A stretch of 36,598 nucleotides of DNA from JAYFQF01 sp034927285 (GCA_034927285.1 JAYFQF010000037.1:1-36598); one strand, 5' to 3'; counted from the stretch's first letter, positions 25,119-32,592 are shown. The notes: generated from the sequence alone by a model not told the origin. Made by a program: numbers and translations.

Positions 25119-25648
25119 TGTACTTCACCTTTCTTTTCCTTGTTTTTATCCGAGAATCGCATAACTCGCGCGGTCTTCTGATCAACCTTAGAATTTTCTC
25201 CCGTTTCGTCTGGTACCAGCCGGAACACAAAGGTTCCGGCGGTACGCATCATAGGGACCAGCTTTCCTTTAAAGTCGGGGAACATGTCTCGAATGGCAAT
25301 AAATCCGCTGCCGCAGGCCAAAACCGCTATCGTGTCTTTTTCCCGGGCCAGTTGAACAATCCGCTCCCGGTCGGTGTCAAACATCTCGCAGGGGAAAGCA
25401 ATGCTCACATGCTCCACCCCTATGCCCATCTCCCGGAGCGCAACATCCCATCGGTCCCGTACCCGGTGAACCGCGATGGCACTATGCTCCATGTCTTTGC
25501 CTTGTTCCAAAGCCCGGCAAGGCAAATCCTCGCTGAAGGAAAGACTCTCGCAGGCACATCCAGGACAGGTAATCATCAAAACGTTTTTGCTGTTTTGCAG
25601 AGAGGATCGAATCCTGCCTTCGTCCAGCATTTCACTAAACAGACCCAT
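25115..25648 (-). CDS. MetV-like protein (MTHFR C-terminal domain type), stand-alone
   Basis: No confident function. The 177-residue protein aligns by eye with MetV, the C-terminal-type partner of acetogen methylene-THF reductase: NVLMITCPGCAC matches the VLVVGCGTCVTVC region, FPCEMFDTDRERIVQLA matches QCEPEFVEPLAEQV, and IAVLACGSGFIAIRDMFPD matches AVLSLACGVGVQT..FP. Candidate metal cysteines are C28, C31, C33, C87 and C112. It lacks the MetV Cys-rich C-terminal tail and ends in a charged tail instead. ATG is 6 nt after GGGAGG. It overlaps the DUF917 start by 4 nt, so the two proteins may act together. No metF is in the window. Confidence 0.6.
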   Translation of the reverse strand: MGLFSEMLDEGRIRSSLQNSKNVLMITCPGCACESLSFSEDLPCRALEQGKDMEHSAIAVHRVRDRWDVALREMGIGVEHVSIAFPCEMFDTDRERIVQLAREKDTIAVLACGSGFIAIRDMFPDFKGKLVPMMRTAGTFVFRLVPDETGENSKVDQKTARVMRFSDKNKEKKGEVQ

Positions 25649-25660
25649 ATTTGCCTCCCA

Positions 25661-26023
25661 TCAGGGCACCAGAGACAGCCCCAGCTTTTTTGTGCTGACG
25701 ACAAGCCCCCAAATGCCGCATAAAATCAATCCGCCCGCCGCTATAAAATTAAAGGCGCTTATTCCTCCCACGGCAGCGTAAAAATCCGACAAAGCCAAAA
25801 ACAGAATGGAGGATCCCGATAAAAAATCCACCCAGGCCAGCGTTCGCAGTGCCTTAGCAGAGGTCGCGCGCAAGGTGGGAATAGCACATAAAATGCCCGG
25901 CAAGCCCAATACTGCAAAGCACAAGATACAGTACCATCGATTTTCGACAGCAATGGGAATCAGATTGCACGCCCCCAGCACAATGCTGCACAGAGCCAGG
26001 TTGCGGTTGTAAATTGTTTTCAT
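25661..26023 (-). CDS. Small four-TM membrane protein, unknown
   Basis: I do not recognise a family. The 120-residue protein has four hydrophobic segments (about 8-22, 26-44, 58-78 and 88-107), few charges and a short basic N-terminus MKTIYNRN. The start is ATG 26021-26023, 7 nt after AAAGGAG; upstream in-frame codons lie inside the permease gene. It sits 13 nt after the NCS1 permease gene and 12 nt before the MetV-like gene, so it is an integral part of this operon, perhaps a permease accessory protein. Confidence 0.75.
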   Translation of the reverse strand: MKTIYNRNLALCSIVLGACNLIPIAVENRWYCILCFAVLGLPGILCAIPTLRATSAKALRTLAWVDFLSGSSILFLALSDFYAAVGGISAFNFIAAGGLILCGIWGLVVSTKKLGLSLVP

Positions 26024-26036
26024 AGCGATTTCTCCT

Positions 26037-27401
26037 TTACAGTCCGGTTTCATGTTCCACATAGGTCCCAACACTGTAGGGAATTCCTATGCCGCGACAT
26101 ACCACCACCAACAGAATATACAGGATAAAAGCATATACAATGCTGGTAAATGCCGGCGTAAAAAATCCGATCAAAGTTGCAAGAACAGCACCGCCGGCAA
26201 TACTGACAAAAGCTACCCAGTTAAATTGGGCGTATTTAGTTCCGGGCCCAAAAGAGTAATCCCGCTTGAGAATCAGCCGGTTTACAACATAATAGTCCGC
26301 GAGAATCACGCCGGCAATAGGTGGCACCACCGTACCCAAAATATTGAGGAAAGGGACAAAATACTCATAGATATTGGAAATAGCCAGAACCGTTCCCACA
26401 ATTCCCATAACAAGCACTATACTTTTGTGCTGAAAGGGTAAAAAGCTGCCCACGCCCAGCGCTCCCGAATAAACGTTTGCTGTGTTGGTGGTCCACTGCG
26501 CCAAAATCAAAATGATAAGAGCGCCGACTCCCAGTCCGATGGTTAGCATAACCCTGGGCAGATTAGGGGTAGTTCCGATACCGGGTACGTTTGCCCCCAG
26601 GGCCATGGCTCCGCCGCACAAAATGCAGAACACGCCTCCTACCAGATAGCCTCCCGCCGCGGAAACAGCGCCCATTTTGGCGCTTTTGGCATACCGGGTA
26701 ATATCGGAAAGTACTACCGCGCCGCTGGCCGCATTGCCTACCACAATGGTAATGCCGGCAAACAAGGTAAATTCCGTACCGCTGGCCGATTTTGCCAAAA
26801 GGGCACTCCAGCCGCCGGTCTGCTCAATCCCGGCAATACTGCCAAACAATGACAGAATGATGATAAGCGGCACTGCGATAAAGCTAAGTACGGCGATTCC
26901 GTTATAACCGTACATAGCGGTCAGGGTCATCAGAACGCCGCCAATCAACGCCCCCACAATGGGATTGACCAAAAAGGTATTAGGCAGCAGTTCGCTGAGG
27001 GTAAGACCAAAAAATGCCGCCTGCCAGGCAAACCATCCAATTCCCAACAACAATGCGTTGACAATTCCAAAGATATTCGAGCCGGTTTTGCCCAGGGCAT
27101 ATCTGGTCAGCATGGTAGTGGAAACACCAAAACGGCCGCCAAGCCCCGCCAGCGGCGCAGCAAACAGAGTTAGAATTAGCATGCCAAGAACGGCCGCCAC
27201 CATAGAACGACTAAAGCTCAAACCGGTGATAAGAGTACCTCCTGTAAACATGGTGGAAAGGCAGATAATCCAGCCTGCAGTCGTGGAAAACAGATTGATA
27301 CCGCTTTTCCGCTGATCTTCCGGTACCGCGCTGGTGGTGTAATCGCCGGAGCGGTCCATGGTTGTTTCCGCTCTTTTGTCTTCCATAACAATGTCTTCCA
27401 T
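26037..27401 (-). CDS. NCS1-family permease (cytosine/hydantoin transporter type)
   Basis: Predicted cation-coupled importer of nucleobases, hydantoins or related heterocycles. 454 residues with about 12 hydrophobic segments. NCS1 features include INLFSTTAGWIICLSTMFTGGTLITGLSFS, TMLTRYALGKTGSNIFGIVNALLLGIGWFAWQAAFFG, VVLSDITRYAK and a loop with VPPIAGVILADYYVVNR. The closest broad class is CodB-like cytosine permease. ATG 27399-27401 is 5 nt after AAGGGAGG. It is the first structural gene after the pucR terminator and has its own promoter region with direct repeats and a mini-ORF. Substrate is open. Confidence 0.88.
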   Translation of the reverse strand: MEDIVMEDKRAETTMDRSGDYTTSAVPEDQRKSGINLFSTTAGWIICLSTMFTGGTLITGLSFSRSMVAAVLGMLILTLFAAPLAGLGGRFGVSTTMLTRYALGKTGSNIFGIVNALLLGIGWFAWQAAFFGLTLSELLPNTFLVNPIVGALIGGVLMTLTAMYGYNGIAVLSFIAVPLIIILSLFGSIAGIEQTGGWSALLAKSASGTEFTLFAGITIVVGNAASGAVVLSDITRYAKSAKMGAVSAAGGYLVGGVFCILCGGAMALGANVPGIGTTPNLPRVMLTIGLGVGALIILILAQWTTNTANVYSGALGVGSFLPFQHKSIVLVMGIVGTVLAISNIYEYFVPFLNILGTVVPPIAGVILADYYVVNRLILKRDYSFGPGTKYAQFNWVAFVSIAGGAVLATLIGFFTPAFTSIVYAFILYILLVVVCRGIGIPYSVGTYVEHETGL

Positions 27402-27447
27402 AAAAACCTCCCTTATTTCATTACCTGCTCGTGTTCTCTCCAACTGG

Positions 27448-27474
27448 TTAAAAACGCCTGCCGTTTCTGAGCAT
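27448..27474 (-). other. Mini-ORF MLRNGRRF in the permease leader
   Basis: ATG at 27472-27474 lies 6 nt after a strong CGGAGG site and opens an 8-codon frame ending in TAA. It is out of frame with the permease gene, whose start is 46 nt further on. Such a strong ribosome binding site in front of so short a frame suggests a regulatory leader peptide, or the remains of a longer gene. Confidence 0.4.
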
Positions 27475-27503
27475 ATATCACCTCCGGTTCATATAGCTTT
27501 TTG

Positions 27504-27530
27504 TATCAAATCTTAGATGAATTATCAAAT
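27504..27530. repeat. Direct repeats TATCAAAT upstream of the permease
   Basis: TATCAAAT occurs at 27504-27511 and 27523-27530, 19 bp apart (about two helical turns), between the promoter and the permease gene. They are candidate regulator sites, most simply for the adjacent PucR protein. Confidence 0.4.
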
Positions 27531-27580
27531 TTTTCGGTAGTTATCATGCTTTTCTTCAATTATTATTGCGGTTGTCTGTT

Positions 27581-27609
27581 ATTATAGAAAATAGTTCTTC
27601 AAATGTGAT
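27581..27609 (-). promoter_or_regulatory. Probable promoter of the NCS1-DUF917-cyuA operon
   Basis: TATAAT (27581-27586) with a weak -35 ATCACA (27604-27609) 17 bp away on the minus strand. The weak -35 box fits activator dependence. The leader would be about 170 nt. Confidence 0.5.
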
Positions 27610-27620
27610 TAGCCGATACC

Positions 27621-27663
27621 AAAAAAAAAGCCCCGGTTTTTGTTCAAAAGAACAAAAACCGGG
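27621..27663 (-). terminator. Intrinsic terminator of pucR
   Basis: CCCGGTTTTTGTTC pairs with GAACAAAAACCGGG around TTTT, followed by CTTTTTTTTT, 13 nt after the pucR stop. Confidence 0.92.
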
Positions 27664-27676
27664 ATAAAGCAATTTA

Positions 27677-29284
27677 TCAGGAATCATAACGGGTTAATAG
27701 GATACGGTGCAATGCTACTGCTCGATATAATTGCAACGTTTCGGGCAACCTGCCGATGGAGAAACCCAAACGTTCGGCAATCTTTTGCAACCTGTACTTA
27801 ATAGTATTTTTATGCAAAAACAGTCGATCGGCAGTCCGCTCCAAATCACTCTCCGCGTCCAACAGGTAAACGGTAAGGGTTTCCAACAGGCTTGAGCGGA
27901 CGCAAGCAGGATCATGGCGCAATCCGTCAATCAGCTCCATACACGTCTGAGCCGCCCCGGCTCCTTGCTCCAGCAGACGCTGGCAGTCGGCTGCAAACTG
28001 AATCATTTGCAAGGTAAATATCTGTGCCTCAGGATAGATGGTTCGGGCGGTAGTAATCGCTTCCTCTATCAATAGATAAGCCGAGCGAAAAGCAGCGGTA
28101 TTTTCCAGATTCAGACAAACAGAAACAGTGGCGGGGATGCCCGCCTGCTCCAACTTGAGGGAAAAGTATTCTGCCAGAGTCATCATCTCCTCTTTTTGAG
28201 CAGGACTGCTGGTCATCGCTATCACATTTTCATCATAAATATCCGCCACAATGGTGCCGCACAGATGAGATAGCTCATCCCGCACCAGTGATAGCGTAAA
28301 GCGCTGCAGCTTGCCGTCGGGCTGCTGACTTCCGCAAGGAGTTACTACCCACATACTGTCGATGGATTCCACATCTACCTGAAAGGCGTTGGCAATTCGC
28401 TTCATTTTTAGCGGCTCATCCTGTAAAATGGCCCGCACCAGTTCCGGAAGGGCGCTATAGCCGTGATTGGAGCTCCACAAATTCAGAGCTACCTGAATCA
28501 CCTCCGCAGCCTGGCTGACTTCACCCTTCTTTAAAGGGGATGTCTGGCGTAGTAAATACAATACTAGCTTAGGTCCTCCGGTGCCTGAAAGCGTCAGATG
28601 GCTGACATAAAACATTTGCTCGTCGATTAGAACGGTCGGAGAATCGTCCAGAAGCTGAATGATCTTTTCCACTGAAAAGGAAAGGGCACGAGGCCAGAAA
28701 ACGCTGTTTAAGGCGTGGCCCGCGACATCAGTTAAAAACAGCGTTGCCCGAACTCGGTCACTTATCATCTGCAAAGCAGAGTTGATATTGCGTTGGTATA
28801 CGGGCAGCCGTGACATCCGCTCGATGATTTCCGTTTGAAAGCGGTCGTCAGTCATCTGAGCCTTGATAATTGCCTCCATCACCTCGCTGATCACTTCGCT
28901 GTAACGCAGATCAAAGCGATTTTCAGGCATACAGATGAGAGCGAAATCTAATCGGTCGGCGGTTTCGATCAACTTGGGATCGACCTTGGGCATCAGAATC
29001 CCCACATAGTACAAGATAACCCCTATTTCACCGACTTCTGCCAGACGACGCAGGTTAGTGCATTGCGCTTCCACATCATCTTTTATATCTGAAAAAGCGG
29101 TAATAACCAGTTCGCCGCCCAAAAAGGCAATGTTACTCAACAAGCGCTCCCGCACGTGGGTTACCGCTGTGCATTCCAGCACATTAATGGAAAACACCGG
29201 CTTGTTCAGGCAGTTATGGCCTCCAAGAACTGTCGCGTTGCTCAAACTGGGCAATTTCAAAAGCTCGGCTAACGTAACGCTCAT
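27677..29284 (-). CDS. PucR-family transcriptional regulator
   Basis: Predicted regulator of the following catabolic operon. The 535-residue protein has the N-terminal PucR domain (MSVTLAELLKLPSLSNATVLGG, then NVLECTAV and FLGGELVITAF), a middle region of GGDEF-like descent, and the C-terminal CdaR/PucR helix-turn-helix: LLETLTVYLLDAESDLERTADRLFLHKNTIKYRLQKIAERLG. PucR proteins typically sense purine or hydantoin-type catabolites and act as activators. ATG is 8 nt after AGGAGG. It has its own promoter region and a strong terminator, and the NCS1 permease gene follows on the same strand. Confidence 0.9.
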   Translation of the reverse strand: MSVTLAELLKLPSLSNATVLGGHNCLNKPVFSINVLECTAVTHVRERLLSNIAFLGGELVITAFSDIKDDVEAQCTNLRRLAEVGEIGVILYYVGILMPKVDPKLIETADRLDFALICMPENRFDLRYSEVISEVMEAIIKAQMTDDRFQTEIIERMSRLPVYQRNINSALQMISDRVRATLFLTDVAGHALNSVFWPRALSFSVEKIIQLLDDSPTVLIDEQMFYVSHLTLSGTGGPKLVLYLLRQTSPLKKGEVSQAAEVIQVALNLWSSNHGYSALPELVRAILQDEPLKMKRIANAFQVDVESIDSMWVVTPCGSQQPDGKLQRFTLSLVRDELSHLCGTIVADIYDENVIAMTSSPAQKEEMMTLAEYFSLKLEQAGIPATVSVCLNLENTAAFRSAYLLIEEAITTARTIYPEAQIFTLQMIQFAADCQRLLEQGAGAAQTCMELIDGLRHDPACVRSSLLETLTVYLLDAESDLERTADRLFLHKNTIKYRLQKIAERLGFSIGRLPETLQLYRAVALHRILLTRYDS

Positions 29285-29471
29285 CTCATGGCCCTCCTAT
29301 GTGATGCAAAATCGGCGATCGGGCTTTGGCTCTCTCGCTGCGTACCACGTTCGTCCGGGAGGCTCGACAGGATTGATCAGCTAGATATCTCCGGCCCTAT
29401 TTCCGAATATCACAAGTATATCACATCATTATACGCGAAGAAACTGTTTACGATCGCGAAAGCTTACGTTG

Positions 29472-29506
29472 AAACAGCCCGCGTTCTAAAACGGCGCGGA
29501 CTGTTT
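29472..29506. terminator. Strong 12-bp dyad, possible terminator
   Basis: AAACAGCCCGCG pairs with CGCGGACTGTTT (one G-U) around an 11-nt loop. Only three to four T residues follow on either strand. It lies upstream of the pucR promoter and may stop read-through from the lar operon. Confidence 0.45.
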
Positions 29507-29571
29507 TGCGGCTGCTTTTACGTCCGGGGAGGATGGCGGCACAGTAACATTGTGATAAACCTCTTTCATGC

Positions 29572-29617
29572 AAAAAAACTGGTTTACGCGTCCGTTTCAG
29601 ACCCCTTCAGAGCCAGT
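29572..29617 (-). terminator. Weak candidate terminator of the lar operon
   Basis: ACTGG/CCAGT outer stem, with a short inner GTC/GAC pairing, then T7 on the minus strand, 50 nt after the larC stop. The stem is short, so this is tentative. Confidence 0.35.
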
Positions 29618-29665
29618 GGCACCCCTAGGTTGAGCCGCACAGCAACCAACCATAAGGCAAACAAT

Positions 29666-30973
29666 TCAGTCCTGCCTTCCCGTCCGCCGCGCTTCCTCCC
29701 CCACCTTATTTCGGATTTCCTCCAGGGAAAGCCCCGTTTCGTCGGCGATCCTGGCCAGGTCCTCGTATTCCGGCTTGGTTTTCTCACAGCCCCAGCCACG
29801 GCCTTCTTTTATCCGTACAGTCCCCAATGACGTCTTTAGGGTCCGGGAGGTTTTATCCAGCGTATAACGCTGGCAGCGGTATTCCCGGATGCCCAGGGTA
29901 GAGGTATGCCTGAAGATCAGCCTGGCCATGGCCTCCTTTTGCTCCAACCGGCACATGCAGGTCAACATGACGGCAGGCCGGTTCTTTTTCATGCCGATCG
30001 CTGTGGTATAGACGTCCAGGGCCCCTTTTTCCAGCAGCAGATTCTGGACATAACCGATGCTTTCCGCCGTCATGTCGTCCAAATTGCAGCTGAGCTCCGA
30101 AATCATGTCGCCGCTGTCTTCGGTTTCGCCCCAAAAGGCCCGCACGCAGTTGGCCGCCTCAAAATCTTTCTTGCCCATGCCGTAGCCGATGGCGGTAACC
30201 TTCATCATGGGCATGGGGCCGAAGCTGCCGGTAAAATGCTTCAGAAGAGCCGCTCCCGTAGGAGTGCAGAGTTCGCCGCGGATGGCCCCGGAATAGATCG
30301 GAACCCCTTTCAGGATAAAGGCCGTAGCCGGAGCCGGTACCGGCATGATCCCATGGGCGCAGCGCACCTGGCCGCCGCCCACCTGGACGGGAGAAGCCAG
30401 CACCTGTTGGGGTCCCAGCTCTGCCAGCAAAAGACAGACCGCCACCACGTCGGCGATGGCGTCCATGGCGCCGACTTCATGGAAATGAACCTGGTCTGCC
30501 GGTTTTCCATGAGCGTGGCTTTCCGCTTCCGCCACCAGATCATAGACTGCCAGCGCATGGGAACGCACCTGCTCCGGCAGCCCCAGGCTATCGACGATTG
30601 CGGCTATATCTTTTAGGCCGGCATGATGATGGCCGTGGTCATGGTGATGGCCGTCGTGGCACTGGTCATGCCGATGGCCGGGGCCATGCTCCGGGCCTTG
30701 AACCCGGACCGGCGCCGCCCCGGACTCCCGGCCGCAAAGTTCAAAGTCCCCCTGGTCCAGGCTGAGCTCTTCCTCACCGTTCACCAGCACCGACAGATGA
30801 GTTCCGCTGATCCCGCATTTTACGGAAGGTTCGGCGAAATATCTTACGCCGGAAAGTCCCAGGGCGTTCAGCTTTTCCACAAAGCCCGCGGGATCAGGCA
30901 AAAGCTCCAAAAGGGCGGCAGCCAGCATGTCTCCGGCGGCGCCCATATTACATTCCAGATATAACGTCTTCAT
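29666..30973 (-). CDS. larC: Nickel insertion protein LarC (NPN cofactor synthesis)
   Basis: CTP-dependent cyclometallase that inserts nickel to complete the nickel-pincer nucleotide cofactor of LarA-type racemases. 435 residues in one frame. Family marks are YLECNMGAAGDMLAAALLELL at the N-terminus, FHEVGAMDAIADVVAVC, VQVGGGQVRCAHGIMPVPAPATAFIL, TPTGAALLKHF and the C-terminal half with ELSCNLDDMTAESIGYV, IGMKKNRPAVMLTCMC and TSTLGIREYRCQRYTL. Residues 96-117 are a His-rich stretch likely to bind nickel. In Lactiplantibacillus the gene is split by a programmed frameshift; here it is continuous. ATG overlaps the larB stop (ATGA). Confidence 0.95.
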   Translation of the reverse strand: MKTLYLECNMGAAGDMLAAALLELLPDPAGFVEKLNALGLSGVRYFAEPSVKCGISGTHLSVLVNGEEELSLDQGDFELCGRESGAAPVRVQGPEHGPGHRHDQCHDGHHHDHGHHHAGLKDIAAIVDSLGLPEQVRSHALAVYDLVAEAESHAHGKPADQVHFHEVGAMDAIADVVAVCLLLAELGPQQVLASPVQVGGGQVRCAHGIMPVPAPATAFILKGVPIYSGAIRGELCTPTGAALLKHFTGSFGPMPMMKVTAIGYGMGKKDFEAANCVRAFWGETEDSGDMISELSCNLDDMTAESIGYVQNLLLEKGALDVYTTAIGMKKNRPAVMLTCMCRLEQKEAMARLIFRHTSTLGIREYRCQRYTLDKTSRTLKTSLGTVRIKEGRGWGCEKTKPEYEDLARIADETGLSLEEIRNKVGEEARRTGRQD

Positions 30974-31728
30974 TTTGACCCCTCCAAATGATTGATCATG
31001 CTGGCCAGATAGCCGGCGCCAAAACCGTTGTCGATATTCACCACGCTGACGCCGCTGGCGCAGGAGTTGATCATGGCCAGCAGCGGAGTCAGGCCGTTAA
31101 AGGAAGCGCCATAGCCTACGCTGGTGGGAACGCCGATCACCGGGCAGTCCGCCAGTCCGCCCACTACGCTGGCCAGGGCCCCTTCCATACCGGCAATGGC
31201 CACCACAACCCGGGCGGTCATGATTTCTTCCAGATGATCCATCAGGCGGTGGATCCCCGCCACCCCCACATCGTAAAGCCTTACCACCTGATTGCCCAGG
31301 ACCTCCGCGGTCAGGGCGGCCTCCTCCGCCACCGGCATATCGCTGGTGCCTCCGGTGGCGATCACCACCTTGCCGATTCCATCAGGGCAGGGTATGCCGC
31401 CCACAATGCCAACCCGGCCAATTTTATCATACTCCATCTCGTGGCTCTTCCGGATGATCCCGGCGGCTTCAGGGGAAAGCCGGGTGATCAGCACCCTGTT
31501 CTGTCCGTTCTCTTTCATGGCGGAAATAATCCCCACAATTTGTTCCGGCGTTTTCCCCGCGCCGTATATCACTTCGGCGATGCCTTGTCTTATTCCCCGG
31601 TGATAATCCACCTTGGCGTAGCCCAGATCCTTAAACGGAGCCATTTTCAGTTTAAGGACGGCTTCGTCCACCGACAGCTCTTTCGCCGCCACCTGTTCCA
31701 GTAAATGCCGGATATCCCGGTTGTCCAT
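30970..31728 (-). CDS. larB: NaAD carboxylase LarB (NPN cofactor synthesis)
   Basis: Carboxylates nicotinic acid adenine dinucleotide and hydrolyses its phosphoanhydride, the first step of the nickel-pincer nucleotide pathway. 252 residues. The N-terminal helical part has DLGYAKVDYHRGIRQGIAEVIYGAGKTPEQI. The C-terminal PurE-like domain has VVIATGGTSDMPVAEEAA, YDVGVAGIHRL, AGMEGALASVVGGLADCPVIGVPTSVGYGASFNG and INSCASGVSVVNIDNGFGAG with the conserved cysteine. ATG follows AGGAGG. It lies 10 nt after larE. Confidence 0.96.
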   Translation of the reverse strand: MDNRDIRHLLEQVAAKELSVDEAVLKLKMAPFKDLGYAKVDYHRGIRQGIAEVIYGAGKTPEQIVGIISAMKENGQNRVLITRLSPEAAGIIRKSHEMEYDKIGRVGIVGGIPCPDGIGKVVIATGGTSDMPVAEEAALTAEVLGNQVVRLYDVGVAGIHRLMDHLEEIMTARVVVAIAGMEGALASVVGGLADCPVIGVPTSVGYGASFNGLTPLLAMINSCASGVSVVNIDNGFGAGYLASMINHLEGSK

Positions 31729-31738
31729 AGGCTTCCTC

Positions 31739-32494
31739 CTAACGCGCCGCTAAATCCAACAATACGATTTCAAAATAAGGCTTTAAACGCCCAAGAATCT
31801 CTTCCCGGGCTTCCACTGCCCGGACCAGCTGCCCCTCCGGCAGCTGAAGCCGGGCCGCGCCTCCAAAAACCCGGACCCGGAAGTCCTGAAAGCCCAGGCG
31901 AAAGAGCTCAGCTTCCGCCGCTTCGACTTTTGCCAGGATATCCGCGGTCAACGCTTGCCCCGTGGGAAGCCTGGTAGCCAGACAGGCGTATGCCGGCTTA
32001 TCCCAGGTAAACAGCCCCGCTTCCCGGGAAAGCCGCCGGATCTCGCTTTTGGTGATTCCGCACTCCCTGAGGGGGGAGCGCACCTTCAACTGGGTCAGAG
32101 CTTTCATTCCCGGCCGGTCTCCGGCGTCGTCGGAAGCATTGGTGCCATCCATTAAAACCTGGTAACCTGCCGCCGCCGCCTTTTCCTTCAAAACGCCAAA
32201 CAAAGCTTTTTTACAGTGGTAGCAGCGGTCTCCGGGGTTTTCCGCTACCTGCGGCCGGGCTAAGACGTCCAGCTCCAGCACTTCCAGCTCCAGCTTCAGC
32301 TCTTTCGCCAGCCGCCGGGCGTGCTCCAATTCAAAGCGGGGCTGAAAAACCGTCTTGATATAAAAAGGCTTGACCTCCGCGCCGGCTTTTACCGCGGCAT
32401 AAAGCAGATAGGCGGAATCCGTACCGCCGGAAAAGGCCAACGCCACTTTAGGGTTTTCCTGAAAAAAGGTCTTTAATTCCATCTTTTTTATCAT
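31739..32494 (-). CDS. larE: Sulfur transferase LarE, probable Fe-S type
   Basis: ATP-dependent sulfur insertion into the LarB product (two sulfurs per pincer). 251 residues with PP-loop FSGGTDSAYLL (residues 21-31), DGTNASDD and RSPLRE segments, and ACLATRLPTG around the conserved cysteine. C91 and C94 (CYHCKK) plus C171 make three cysteines. In the Lactiplantibacillus enzyme the first two are replaced (WYYAKK, from memory) and C171's counterpart is the sacrificial sulfur donor. A three-cysteine LarE is expected to hold a [4Fe-4S] cluster and work catalytically. I keep ATG 32492-32494 next to AAGGGGAG; a second ATG four codons on is an alternative. First gene of larE-larB-larC. Confidence 0.93.
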   Translation of the reverse strand: MIKKMELKTFFQENPKVALAFSGGTDSAYLLYAAVKAGAEVKPFYIKTVFQPRFELEHARRLAKELKLELEVLELDVLARPQVAENPGDRCYHCKKALFGVLKEKAAAAGYQVLMDGTNASDDAGDRPGMKALTQLKVRSPLRECGITKSEIRRLSREAGLFTWDKPAYACLATRLPTGQALTADILAKVEAAEAELFRLGFQDFRVRVFGGAARLQLPEGQLVRAVEAREEILGRLKPYFEIVLLDLAAR

Positions 32495-32547
32495 CTCCCC
32501 TTATCGCCGGTTTTTGGTTTTTTAATATAAATTCCGGAAGCGCCGGG

Positions 32548-32592
32548 ATAAAAAAGACTGTTGCATCGGCTTAGGGCAAATGCAACAGTCTT
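32548..32592 (-). terminator. Intrinsic terminator (attenuator) before larE
   Basis: AAGACTGTTGCA pairs perfectly with TGCAACAGTCTT around a 15-nt loop, then T6 on the minus strand. It lies 54 nt before the larE start and downstream of its promoter, so it must act as an attenuator, not as the end of another gene. Confidence 0.88.

Larger units (their letters stand above)
29285..29665. other. Intergenic region between pucR and larC (381 nt)
   Basis: Holds no gene I can support. It contains -10-like elements TATAAT (29428-29433) and TATACT (29415-29420) for pucR without a good -35 box, two direct repeats ATATCACA (29407-29414 and 29418-29425) over the TATACT element, a strong dyad at 29472-29506 and a weak terminator for larC near 29572-29617. 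Confidence 0.6.

Noticed and set aside
29288..29830. A 180-codon plus-strand frame across the pucR-larC gap
   Set aside because: No ribosome binding site, no family resemblance, and it runs into the 3' end of larC on the other strand.
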